The notes beneath the pieces are model-generated. The model did not search any database. It was given only the letters and a program-made list of their open reading frames with translations, and was not told the DNA's origin. The translations under genes and the position numbers were made by a program. From the IMG/VR virus record IMGVR_UViG_3300030109_001891, positions 1 to 25,580 of that record: DNA of 25,580 nucleotides; one strand, given 5' to 3'. Below, piece by piece: positions 1 through 5,946 of this stretch (position 1 is its first letter; every line of letters begins with the position of its first letter). Source of the stretch: a virus.

Positions 1-496
1 AATAGTCCTCGATCCATTCTTTTCGTTTCGGTTTATTTGTTTGTTTAAAATCTATTATGGCCTCTTTACCTTCGTAGATTCCTACACCATCGGTTGCACC
101 TGCGTACATTTCTGGATAAAATAAAACACATTCTGTGGCCCACAACTCATTGAGTCTACCTTTTAATCCCTGGTCCGCGATTATCTGTGCCATCTTCGTA
201 GCATGTCTACCTTCAGGCGTTAGATCCACAATAGGTTTATCTAACATATATCCTTCAAGAACCGAGTGCATAAGGGTCCCTCTCGATGCAGCAGTCTCAG
301 TAATTTTTTTAGCCTCAGCTTCGCCTACTCTATTTCGCCAGGAGTCGAGTGAAGCTTTCTTCTCGTCACTTTCGCAGGCTTTCAATATACTTGTAACACT
401 CGGTAACTTTTCGTCACCTACCAGGTAATGTCTTTTACCATCAATAATTTTACGAGTCGAAGTTGGGTAGTAAAATCTTTTATTTATCTTGATCAT
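1..496 (-). CDS. PD-(D/E)XK (RecB/Cas4-like) exonuclease, 3' part cut by window edge
   Basis: The first 165 residues are visible; the gene runs off the left edge. The protein carries a RecB/lambda-exonuclease-like core. A GTLMHSVLEG segment (residues 73-82, H77) is followed by E122, then AGATDGVG with D136, then IIDFKQTNK with D149-x-K151, the D...DxK arrangement of PD-(D/E)XK nucleases. Members of this family in phages degrade or resect DNA ends during replication, recombination or host DNA breakdown; which of these applies here cannot be told. The start is ATG at 494-496. It lies inside the end of the upstream HNH gene (17-nt overlap), which suggests translational coupling. No stop occurs in frame down to position 1. 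The nuclease class is well supported; exonuclease rather than endonuclease activity is inference from phage relatives. Confidence 0.85.
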   Translation of the reverse strand, partial: MIKINKRFYYPTSTRKIIDGKRHYLVGDEKLPSVTSILKACESDEKKASLDSWRNRVGEAEAKKITETAASRGTLMHSVLEGYMLDKPIVDLTPEGRHATKMAQIIADQGLKGRLNELWATECVLFYPEMYAGATDGVGIYEGKEAIIDFKQTNKPKRKEWIEDY

Positions 497-977
497 TTAT
501 TAATTCCTTTCCAATTCTTAAATAATTTTTCCAATCATCCGGGTTACTATTATGTTTTCTATCATTACAACCCACGCAACAAAATATAATATTGTTACTT
601 TGATAAGTTAGTCTCGGATCAAATCGGTCAATACTAAAGTTAGTATAGTTTTGTGTTGCACGATTTTTAGGTTGTCCTTTACCTCTAGTTCCTTTCTTGG
701 TTTCAAAAGTAAAAGGTTGCTCACAATATCTACAAAGCCTTCCATCTGATCCTGGAAATTTTTCTTTCATATTAATAATATGATTCATGTACAATCTCCA
801 AAATTCTTTTTTGTCCATAGACTCATGCGCTCTGTGACCACCATACTTTTCTATACTAGGCTTAAACTTTCTTGCAATGCAGGACATTATAAATCCACGT
901 TCCGTGTTCATGTATGCATAATCCATCTCTACTCTTTTTCTTAATACTTCGGGATCTTTAGGATTTTTGTAAGCCAT
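480..977 (-). CDS. HNH-type endonuclease-like protein
   Basis: A 165-aa protein with an HNH/zinc-binding arrangement in its second half. C82-x2-C85 comes first, then SIDRFDP (D117, R118) in the usual place of the catalytic segment. NIIFCCVGCNDRK follows (N129, C133/C134, C137, N138), the second metal ligand pair with the conserved Asn. The catalytic residue aligns as Asp-Arg rather than a clear His-His/Asp-His, so activity is not certain. The N-terminal 80 residues are not recognised. It overlaps the nuclease gene downstream by 17 nt and the methyltransferase gene upstream by 20 nt. It could be a homing-type or a DNA-processing phage nuclease; two nucleases side by side suggest a DNA metabolism role. 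Confidence 0.75.
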   Translation of the reverse strand: MAYKNPKDPEVLRKRVEMDYAYMNTERGFIMSCIARKFKPSIEKYGGHRAHESMDKKEFWRLYMNHIINMKEKFPGSDGRLCRYCEQPFTFETKKGTRGKGQPKNRATQNYTNFSIDRFDPRLTYQSNNIIFCCVGCNDRKHNSNPDDWKNYLRIGKELINDQDK

Positions 978-1620
978 TAGACCTTTCTAAACACATTTTA
1001 TTTTGACCACGTTCTATTATGTAAAAATCATAATGAGTTAATGCTTGTTGTATTACACGCATGTCATAAGTATCTACATCATCAAATACAAACCTAGTCC
1101 CTGGTCTAGATCGATTAGCAAAGAATAAAGCTTCATGTAGCACTGCAGCGGTAGTGTGGGGACCATCGAAGTGTACAAAGTCATAAGTGTTCATGATATT
1201 TTTTTGACCTTTGTAATAAATAGGTACACCCTGGCCAAAAGCATTAAAGTATTCAATGTCTTCCAATTGATATAAAATAAAATTTTCGTGCTTGTTAAAA
1301 GCAGTTAAGAAAGTTTGTTTCATAGAACTAGGATACGTTGGAGTCTTGAAAGAACCATCTGGATTATATAAAATATTACCCTCAAAGTCTGTCCATCTAG
1401 GAACTACTCCTCCTTGAGTATCTACATGATCATAGAGAATGTCCCCATAAGGATCTATTCCTATATGAAAATGATTTTTATTTTTAAAATTCTCCATGAT
1501 GACGTGAGAGCCGTAACCTTCACGAACACCAATTTCTACACTTAAATAAAAGTCTCGCGGACTTAATTGATCTGCCCACTTAGCAAGTAAGTTATAGTCT
1601 TTACTGTCTCCTTTAAGCAT
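958..1620 (-). CDS. Class I SAM-dependent methyltransferase-like protein (Methyltransf_24 type)
   Basis: A 220-aa protein with a Rossmann methyltransferase layout. VEIGVREGYG (28-37) fits motif I, GIDPYGD (54-60) follows as the second strand with its acidic ligand, and YDFVHFDGPH (146-155) plus RFVFDDVDTY (176-185) match the DGxH...DD pattern of Methyltransf_24/TylF-like enzymes that modify small molecules or sugars. It has no DPPY/NPPY motif, so it does not look like an adenine DNA methylase, and pairing with the adjacent HNH gene as restriction-modification is not supported. The substrate is unknown. The start is ATG at 1618-1620, whose last base in coding sense meets the stop of the next upstream gene. 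About 70 residues between motif I and the DGPH motif look like an insertion. Confidence 0.7.
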   Translation of the reverse strand: MLKGDSKDYNLLAKWADQLSPRDFYLSVEIGVREGYGSHVIMENFKNKNHFHIGIDPYGDILYDHVDTQGGVVPRWTDFEGNILYNPDGSFKTPTYPSSMKQTFLTAFNKHENFILYQLEDIEYFNAFGQGVPIYYKGQKNIMNTYDFVHFDGPHTTAAVLHEALFFANRSRPGTRFVFDDVDTYDMRVIQQALTHYDFYIIERGQNKMCLERSNGLQKS

Positions 1621-1838
1621 TAGTTTTCCTTTATATATAATTTAGATCGAAGTGATCTTACTTCTTCGATTAGTTTTTGATTGTAGTTATGTAGTTTCTC
1701 GTTCCTAAATTCTAAAATTTCTATCTGTTTAGTAAGGTCATTGGGACCCCGGTCATCAACCGGGGTCCCTTTCTTTTTTAATAACTCTAACTGTTCTGTT
1801 AGTTTATTGTACTCAATTATGTCTGCTTCACTCATCAT
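1620..1838 (-). CDS. Small predicted coiled-coil protein
   Basis: A 72-aa protein, rich in Leu, Glu and Lys, with two heptad-like stretches (about residues 1-21 and 33-67) separated by a short KKKGTPVDDRGPNDL linker. The DNA for that linker contains a perfect 10-bp inverted repeat (see the hairpin at 1743-1773), so base sequence there may be under selection for structure as well as coding. The start overlaps the stop of the upstream 60-aa gene as ATGA, which supports coupled translation. No family recognised. Confidence 0.6.
   Translation of the reverse strand: MMSEADIIEYNKLTEQLELLKKKGTPVDDRGPNDLTKQIEILEFRNEKLHNYNQKLIEEVRSLRSKLYIKEN
1743..1776 (+). terminator. Strong hairpin followed by T-rich tract, reading rightward inside a leftward gene
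   Basis: GGGACCCCGG (1743-1752) and CCGGGGTCCC (1760-1769) form a perfect 10-bp GC-rich stem with a 7-nt loop. It is followed on the plus strand by a T-rich run from 1770 (TTTCTTTTTTA). This is the form of an intrinsic terminator for rightward transcripts. It stands out sharply from AT-rich surroundings and lies wholly inside the 72-aa minus-strand gene. On the minus strand the T-tract is absent, so sense transcription should pass. Confidence 0.55.
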
Positions 1839-2017
1839 ATATTATATTTCATCAACCCATTAAATTTTTTGAGTTCATGCTCCGATATATTTTGCAGACC
1901 ATTGGTTCGGTTATAAATTTCACGTGCTTGTAATAACTTATCACTATTATCTTTTTCATAAGCTATAGCTTTGTTTCGACTTATAACCTCCAAATGTTCG
2001 TCTCTAAGTTCCGTCAC
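1835..2017 (-). CDS. Small hypothetical protein (60 aa)
   Basis: A short charged protein beginning MTELRDEHLEVISRNKAIAY, with no recognised domain and no membrane segment. Its stop overlaps the next start as ATGA and its own start overlaps the upstream stop as ATGA. It thus sits as one link in a tightly coupled run of four small genes (57-, 78-, 60- and 72-aa products) behind the promoter at 2478-2506. This packing is the main reason to accept it as a gene. Confidence 0.55.
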   Translation of the reverse strand: MTELRDEHLEVISRNKAIAYEKDNSDKLLQAREIYNRTNGLQNISEHELKKFNGLMKYNI

Positions 2018-2250
2018 GATGCTTTCTTAGTTTCAGCGTCACCAGTTAACATTAAAGGCTTTTGTGTAAAGTCAAAAGCATCATCGGTACTAATCAAGAT
2101 TTGAATAGTGTTGTCCGACTCCTTTGTCTCCAACATTTCTGCTGCTACTTTAAACTTCATAGCATCCTCGAATGTTTCTGCTTCTTTAATCACCGTCACA
2201 TAATCATTTGCATGTGAAAAGTGTATTCTTTTTACTACTGTATATTTCAT
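2014..2250 (-). CDS. Small hypothetical protein (78 aa)
   Basis: A 78-aa soluble protein with a pattern of alternating strands and a helix. MKYTVVKRIHFSHANDYVTV is followed by a FEDAMKFKVAAEMLE helix and QILISTDDAFDF; the alpha/beta look resembles small phage proteins of unknown role. It starts at ATG 2248-2250 behind a good ribosome binding site (AGGAGAAAGT, immediately upstream). It is the second gene after the ribbon-helix-helix regulator and is probably cotranscribed with it. Function unknown. Confidence 0.6.
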   Translation of the reverse strand: MKYTVVKRIHFSHANDYVTVIKEAETFEDAMKFKVAAEMLETKESDNTIQILISTDDAFDFTQKPLMLTGDAETKKAS

Positions 2251-2271
2251 ACTTTCTCCTGTATTGGTTGG

Positions 2272-2445
2272 TTAGTCTTTAAGTTTGCCATTTAATCTTT
2301 TGGCTTCTTTGTTTACTAGAATAGTTACTACCTGCGCTCTCGATACTTCGGGATCATCGGGTACTAACACTTTTCTAATTTTGTCAATCTTCGCATACGT
2401 TTCTTTTTTTATAGAAATGTTTTTGTATTTGCTAAAATCAGTCAT
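2272..2445 (-). CDS. Ribbon-helix-helix (Arc/CopG-like) putative transcription regulator
   Basis: A 57-aa gene read from ATG at 2443-2445 to TAA at 2272-2274. The order of elements fits a ribbon-helix-helix DNA-binding protein. A short polar beta strand, YKNISIKK (7-14), is followed by a first helix (ETYAKIDKIRKVL), a turn with PDDPEVS, and a second helix SRAQVVTILVNKEAKRL (35-51) beginning with the typical Ser-Arg N-cap. These dimeric proteins insert the ribbon in the major groove and often repress their own promoter. An AAAGGA ribosome binding site lies about 9 nt upstream of the start. A consensus-like promoter and a perfect palindrome lie directly upstream at 2473-2506, a plausible autoregulatory site. 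It is the only clear regulator in the window. The fold is inferred from pattern, not from a search. Confidence 0.65.
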   Translation of the reverse strand: MTDFSKYKNISIKKETYAKIDKIRKVLVPDDPEVSRAQVVTILVNKEAKRLNGKLKD

Positions 2446-2474
2446 TTGTTATATCCTTTCATTTTTAATATAAG
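2446..2474 (+). promoter_or_regulatory. Putative sigma70-like promoter for the rightward 93-aa gene
   Basis: TTGTTA (2446-2451), a 17-bp spacer, then TATAAG (2469-2474). The predicted start is near 2481, giving a leader of about 33 nt before ATG 2514, with a short AAGGG ribosome binding site at 2505-2509. The -35 match is only 4 of 6 and AT-rich DNA gives chance hits. Position and spacing are right. Confidence 0.4.
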
Positions 2475-2482
2475 GATATCCT
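2473..2482. promoter_or_regulatory. Perfect 10-bp palindrome, candidate operator
   Basis: AGGATATCCT is fully palindromic. It covers most of the -10 element of the leftward promoter (2478-2483) and the -10 edge to start region of the proposed rightward promoter. A dimeric ribbon-helix-helix protein bound here could block both. Binding is inference. Confidence 0.4.
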
Positions 2483-2506
2483 ACAAAATATTCTTCTTTA
2501 TGTCAA
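2478..2506 (-). promoter_or_regulatory. Sigma70-like promoter driving the regulator and genes to its left
   Basis: Read on the minus strand: TTGACA (plus positions 2501-2506), a 17-bp spacer, and TAGGAT (2478-2483). The -35 is a perfect consensus and the spacing is optimal. The predicted start is near 2471, about 26 nt before the regulator ATG. Confidence 0.65.
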
Positions 2507-2513
2507 GGGTGAT

Positions 2514-2795
2514 ATGAAATTTTTTTTAACCATATTTGTATGTTCAGTAATTAATCAAAACTGTGCTGAAGTTCCACCAACAAAGCATGATTATAAACGT
2601 CTATATGATAGTCACTATGAATGTGTACAGAAAGGACTCGGTGAGTCATACTCTATCTTGTATGATGGCGAGCTTTTTGCACAACCTGTTGTGGAGGCTT
2701 TAGAATTGTATCCCAAGTTTCATTGTGCGAAAATTGAAAATTATCAAGAGAGCGAACCACTTGATACCACTTCTCCCGAAGAGAAGGATCTTTAG
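2514..2795 (+). CDS. Small exported protein, hypothetical
   Basis: A 93-aa protein with an N-terminal hydrophobic stretch (MKFFLTIFVCSVIN) that looks like a short signal peptide, possibly a lipoprotein signal or membrane anchor. The next part has spaced cysteines (C10, C17, C37, C71) and a body with YDSHYECVQKGLGESYSIL and YPKFHCAKI. From memory, small phage proteins of this shape (hydrophobic start, YD-x-C-x-G-x-S, final FxC) recur in marine podoviruses. It is one of only three rightward genes here. The last 143 nt overlap a convergent minus-strand gene. A weak AAGGG ribosome binding site precedes ATG 2514. Function unknown; a periplasmic or inner-membrane role in infected cells is inference. 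Confidence 0.6.
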   Translation: MKFFLTIFVCSVINQNCAEVPPTKHDYKRLYDSHYECVQKGLGESYSILYDGELFAQPVVEALELYPKFHCAKIENYQESEPLDTTSPEEKDL

Positions 2796-2850
2796 TTTTA
2801 TTATACTCTCTAGCTAACTCATCAGCTTTTTTACTAATTTCATCAATCAT
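2653..2850 (-). CDS. Small helical protein (65 aa), antisense to the exported-protein gene
   Basis: A charged, helix-rich protein (MIDEISKKADELAREYNKTK, then DPSLREKWYQVVRSLDNF). Its ATG overlaps the stop of the upstream oxygenase gene as ATGA, the junction used throughout this operon, which favours a real gene. Its last 143 nt lie opposite the 3' end of the rightward 93-aa gene. The last 15 or so residues look less regular than the start. No family recognised. Confidence 0.5.
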   Translation of the reverse strand: MIDEISKKADELAREYNKTKDPSLREKWYQVVRSLDNFQFSHNETWDTILKPPQQVVQKARHHTR

Positions 2851-3377
2851 TTCATAAACATTTGTACAGATATTCTAGGTATAGTAGGAGATAAAACAGG
2901 ATTAACTTTATGATTTATTGGTGCTTTTACAATAAGTAACGAATTTCCTTGAACAGGAATAAACCCATGCCCATTATTATGTGTGAACATAAACTCACCA
3001 CCCCATTGATTACTCCATCTATTATTTACATAGTATGTAGCTCCGTATTTCCATGTGTTATCACTATGCCAATTAATTCCTGTTCCCTTTTCCATATAAT
3101 GAATGGTAGTAGTTATTTTTTTTAATTGTAATTGAAAAAATTTATTTTGTTTAGTTAATGTTTTTAAAATTTCAAAGGGAGGATAATTAGAAACCTCAAC
3201 TCTTTTAGGAGCCTTTATATTTTTTATTAAAGATTTGTCCCACGTCCCACCAACTGACTTTAAATTTATTTTTTTACGTTCCTTAAAAATAGAATTATGA
3301 ATACCTTTGTAGTTATTATAATCTAAAAAATGTTGTATGTAATATAATTGATCCGGTATGTGATATATTAATTTCAC
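2847..3377 (-). CDS. 2OG-Fe(II) oxygenase-like protein
   Basis: A 176-aa protein with the double-stranded beta-helix ligands of 2-oxoglutarate/Fe(II) dioxygenases. INWHSDNTW gives H104-x-D106, APINHKV gives the distal H156, and R168 in IPRISVQMF is placed to bind 2-oxoglutarate. The QWGGEFMF strand and a GNSLLIVKAP strand between them match prolyl-hydroxylase-like phage enzymes that act on proteins or other targets. The start is GTG at 3375-3377, overlapping the upstream stop as GTGA. It is separated from a second, distinct oxygenase only by a 44-aa gene. The substrate is unknown. Confidence 0.8.
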   Translation of the reverse strand: MKLIYHIPDQLYYIQHFLDYNNYKGIHNSIFKERKKINLKSVGGTWDKSLIKNIKAPKRVEVSNYPPFEILKTLTKQNKFFQLQLKKITTTIHYMEKGTGINWHSDNTWKYGATYYVNNRWSNQWGGEFMFTHNNGHGFIPVQGNSLLIVKAPINHKVNPVLSPTIPRISVQMFMK

Positions 3378-3508
3378 CCCTGTCCTTTGTATCGTGTCAA
3401 TTTTTTTTGACGTTTCTCGCTTTTATTTAAATTTTTCTTGTGTTGGCGAGGCCCTCTCTTTTTAGGTTTGTCTCTAGGAATGTAGTGAGTAAATTTTTGT
3501 TTAGCCAT
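3374..3508 (-). CDS. Very basic 44-aa protein
   Basis: Read from ATG 3506-3508 to TGA 3374-3376. The product is dominated by Lys and Arg, with segments YIPRDKPKKRGPRQHKKN and NKSEKRQKKLTRYKGQG. No hydrophobic core is visible, so it is probably disordered and nucleic-acid or ribosome binding. From memory, similar tiny basic proteins with an RPG-x-H-KK pattern recur in pelagiphages and cyanophages. It overlaps the second oxygenase gene upstream by 8 nt and the first downstream by 4 nt. A run of eight A residues occurs in the gene. Function unknown. Confidence 0.65.
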   Translation of the reverse strand: MAKQKFTHYIPRDKPKKRGPRQHKKNLNKSEKRQKKLTRYKGQG

Positions 3509-4103
3509 TATTTACTGTAAGATTACCTGAAATAGATATTCTTTCTCCCTCACTTTGAAAATGATTAACATAATGATGTAGACTAGCAGGAAAAATAAAA
3601 AAATCTCCTACTTCTGGCATAAAAGTGTGTTGGTTGATATGATATTTACCCGTCTCTAAAGTATACATAAAATTAATTGCACCTGGGCGTGTATTATTTG
3701 AAACGGTGTTGTTAGCTTCTTCTTTTAATTCTTTAGGAATTTGAGTAAAGATAACAAAAGATAAATCGTCAGTGTGTGTATGAATAGGATTGGATTCAAA
3801 CTTAGTCATATAATTAACCCATGCAGATATTAATTCAATTTTATTACCTAACATTTTAGAAGTATAGTCAGAGTAAGCTATGGTGTAGCTATGTAAATAA
3901 GGATTAATTATTGGAAATAATTTTTTATGATCTATTTCATATTCATTTTTTATTAAACCAGCCAAACTACGTCTGTAATCTTTTGATTTTTTAGTACATA
4001 ATTTTTTTATAGAATTTAATTCTTCTTGAGTCACAGAAGTTTTATATAAAAATGGACCCCAATGAAAAAAATCATAGTTTATTGTTTTATTTGGTTTGTC
4101 CAT
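3501..4103 (-). CDS. Second 2OG-Fe(II) oxygenase-like protein (2OG-FeII_Oxy_5 type)
   Basis: A 200-aa protein matching the putative 2OG-Fe(II) oxygenase pattern common in marine phages. AWVNYMTKFESNPIHTHTDD gives H110-x-D112, PGAINFMYTL is the following strand, PEVGDFFIFPASLHHYV gives H176/H177, and ERISISGNL provides R188. It differs clearly in sequence from the neighbouring oxygenase, so the pair is not a recent duplication. Its stop overlaps the 44-aa gene start by 8 nt, and its start overlaps the zinc-ribbon gene by 17 nt. The role is unknown; phage enzymes of this kind may modify proteins, nucleotides or metabolites. Confidence 0.75.
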   Translation of the reverse strand: MDKPNKTINYDFFHWGPFLYKTSVTQEELNSIKKLCTKKSKDYRRSLAGLIKNEYEIDHKKLFPIINPYLHSYTIAYSDYTSKMLGNKIELISAWVNYMTKFESNPIHTHTDDLSFVIFTQIPKELKEEANNTVSNNTRPGAINFMYTLETGKYHINQHTFMPEVGDFFIFPASLHHYVNHFQSEGERISISGNLTVNNG

Positions 4104-4305
4104 TTTCTTTTATAAATTCTTTATCACTTTCACTTAATCTTAAATACCTTATACTACCATTAATGTGTTGTCTAGTGTCACTTCCACAGTTAGTACATCT
4201 ATAATACTCAGAAACTATAGCTACTAATATAGTCTCTTCTTGACATTCTTCACATACCCCATGAACAGTGTCTATTTTAGCAAACACTTTAAATGTTTTA
4301 GACAA
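4087..4305 (-). CDS. Zinc-ribbon protein, small
   Basis: A 72-aa protein with two CxxC knuckles, C18-x2-C21 and C37-x2-C40, the spacing of a treble-clef or zinc-ribbon fold. A SIRYLRLSESDKEFIKENG tail follows. Such proteins in phages may bind nucleic acid or RNA polymerase, but nothing here decides that. It overlaps the endolysin gene upstream by 8 nt and the oxygenase downstream by 17 nt. Confidence 0.65.
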   Translation of the reverse strand: MSKTFKVFAKIDTVHGVCEECQEETILVAIVSEYYRCTNCGSDTRQHINGSIRYLRLSESDKEFIKENGQTK

Positions 4306-4774
4306 GATCTACTGCCTTTCCAATAATTGGTTTGTATTTAGTTTTTTTATCTTCACGATATGCTCGTAAATATTGATGTCTAGGATTAAAAGGTATGTAG
4401 CTTGCGTGGATCCATCCCGAGTTAGGTTCGCCGGGCGTGTAGTACTCGAGGATCAATTGATCTACCTCACAATTCATTTTAACCCAATCTGCTACTTCAG
4501 CGTTGTCAATTCCCATACATTCGAAATCAACCGCCTCAGCTTTTGCATGCTGTGAATTAACTGAGCTACCGATGGCAGCACAAAGTTCTGGTGAACGATA
4601 GCCGCTGGTCACCTTGACTCTACCGAATTGATCACGTACTGGCTGTAAAATATTTTCACACAATGCTTTTAATTTATCTATTTGATCAGCGTTAGGCTCG
4701 TTATCAATACCTTTACGTATTGCTGTATCTGATTTTGTTAATTCCTGAAGGGAAAAATTTCGACTAAGATTCAT
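4298..4774 (-). CDS. M15-family peptidase endolysin
   Basis: A 158-aa protein with the Peptidase_M15 layout. VTSGYRSPELCAAIG (55-69) is the family's substrate-binding segment, SQHAKAEAVDF supplies zinc ligands H76 and D83, and WIHASY supplies H123. The length fits a single-domain phage enzyme that cleaves peptide links in peptidoglycan. There is no signal peptide, so release probably depends on a holin. The genes upstream (4774-6600) encode small membrane-anchored proteins and probably form the lysis region with it. The start forms a TAATG junction with the preceding gene. Confidence 0.88.
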   Translation of the reverse strand: MNLSRNFSLQELTKSDTAIRKGIDNEPNADQIDKLKALCENILQPVRDQFGRVKVTSGYRSPELCAAIGSSVNSQHAKAEAVDFECMGIDNAEVADWVKMNCEVDQLILEYYTPGEPNSGWIHASYIPFNPRHQYLRAYREDKKTKYKPIIGKAVDLV

Positions 4775-4992
4775 TATTCCAATATTAGTTTTTTTATTGA
4801 CAAAGATCCATCAATATTTTTTTCTAATTCCGCTGAACCCTTATAGCATTTGTAGGTTACAGACTCACTATATTGTCTTTCTGCCTGACGTTTGCCACGT
4901 AAACACTGTGCCATACCGTCTACCTGATAACGCGCCTCTTTAATTTCTGCGTTTACAAACATCAACAGAGCCACTACAGATTCAATAATCAT
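4774..4992 (-). CDS. Small protein in lysis region, hydrophobic N-terminus
   Basis: A 72-aa protein with a short hydrophobic start (MIIESVVALLMFVNAEI), then a polar part with two cysteines (C30, C49) in MAQCLRGKR and TYKCYKG. It may be exported with one disulfide. It is linked by TAATG to the endolysin and by ATGA to the 140-aa gene upstream. From memory, proteins of this shape are common beside M15 endolysins in pelagiphages. No defined function; a spanin-like accessory is possible but unproven. Confidence 0.6.
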   Translation of the reverse strand: MIIESVVALLMFVNAEIKEARYQVDGMAQCLRGKRQAERQYSESVTYKCYKGSAELEKNIDGSLSIKKLILE

Positions 4993-5411
4993 TGGCCATT
5001 CCCATTTTTATAATGTTGATCTCTTGATGCATCTTTTAATTTTTCTATGTCTTGTAAAACTTTGTCCATTTGTTTTGTTAAAAATTCTATGTTGACTTTG
5101 TTTAAAGCCATTGAGTCGATGTGTTTACTTAACTTATCCGTGGTCTTATAAAGATCCTCGATCATCATGTACTGCTCAGAATCCGCGGGCAGTGATCCTA
5201 ATTGTCCACGTGGCCATTTGATTCTAAACTCTGTATTCTCTTCAAGATCTTTTTCCATAATTTGTATACGTGTGTCTGCAACATTAAGACGTTCTATAAT
5301 TTGAAAATAGCCCATCGTGCCGAGTGCTACGATAACGATCAAACTAGCAACCGTCTTCATAGGCATTTGCACGGCAGCTGATTCAGATATGTTTAATGGT
5401 TTGTTACTCAT
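4989..5411 (-). CDS. Membrane-anchored coiled-coil protein
   Basis: A 140-aa protein with one clear transmembrane segment at about residues 19-37 (TVASLIVIVALGTMGYF). A long helical, heptad-rich part follows (about 40-60 and 85-128), with an aromatic EFRIKWPRGQLGSLPADSEQ segment between. The N-in/C-out topology with a periplasmic coiled coil would suit an i-spanin or a holin accessory, but no lipoprotein partner is recognised. ATGA junctions on both sides. Confidence 0.65.
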   Translation of the reverse strand: MSNKPLNISESAAVQMPMKTVASLIVIVALGTMGYFQIIERLNVADTRIQIMEKDLEENTEFRIKWPRGQLGSLPADSEQYMMIEDLYKTTDKLSKHIDSMALNKVNIEFLTKQMDKVLQDIEKLKDASRDQHYKNGNGQ

Positions 5412-5938
5412 CTTACAATTTTATCACCCATAAGTTTGATGTCAGGATTTTCTTTTTTATACTTGTCTTTAATTGAATCCCAGTAGCTTCCATCAGGTTT
5501 AATAATTTTATCATCAGGAATTATTATACCAGAACATTTAGAAACCAAAAGTTTGAAGTTAGGATTATTGTTTAAAGTGGGGTTTTTATTGACTTTTCCA
5601 CACATTTTCATGAGTTCCAACTGTTGTTTTAACTCCATATTTTCTTGTTGAACAGCTTTAAATTCATCAGTGCAAGCAGAGCCTAAATACTTTCTCCAAG
5701 TTAATCTTAATGACCTATCATCAGAAGGACTAGTATAATTATTATCGGGATTAAAATGCCTATAACTGTTTTCTGAATCTCTTTGTTCGACTGATAAGCT
5801 GAGATCACCAGTGCTACAAGTATTAGTACCATTATTAAGATACTCATTTCTAGGATAAGCCGGTTCCATAAAACACAGCACAACAAATAGAATAATTAAT
5901 GCACCTGTAAAATAATAATTCATCCTGGCTATCTCCAT
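5408..5938 (-). CDS. Exported or membrane-anchored cysteine-containing protein
   Basis: A 176-aa protein with an N-terminal hydrophobic stretch at about residues 8-23 (YYFTGALIILFVVLCF). The following domain holds four cysteines (NTCSTGD, GSACTDE, MKMCGKV, SKCSGII), enough for two disulfides, and a helical EFKAVQQENMELKQQLELMK. The KPDGSYWDSIKDKYKKENPD tail looks structured. Met at codon 6 is an alternative start. An AGGATG ribosome binding site precedes the chosen ATG. It sits in the presumed lysis region. From memory, related proteins occur in pelagiphages, with no known role. Confidence 0.65.
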   Translation of the reverse strand: MEIARMNYYFTGALIILFVVLCFMEPAYPRNEYLNNGTNTCSTGDLSLSVEQRDSENSYRHFNPDNNYTSPSDDRSLRLTWRKYLGSACTDEFKAVQQENMELKQQLELMKMCGKVNKNPTLNNNPNFKLLVSKCSGIIIPDDKIIKPDGSYWDSIKDKYKKENPDIKLMGDKIVR

Positions 5939-5946
5939 AATACATC

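Noticed and set aside
3397-3412. Run of eight A (minus strand) in the 44-aa gene and flanking short hairpin as a frameshift site
   Set aside because: The zero frame gives a sensible protein with proper junctions; A-runs are common in this AT-rich DNA.
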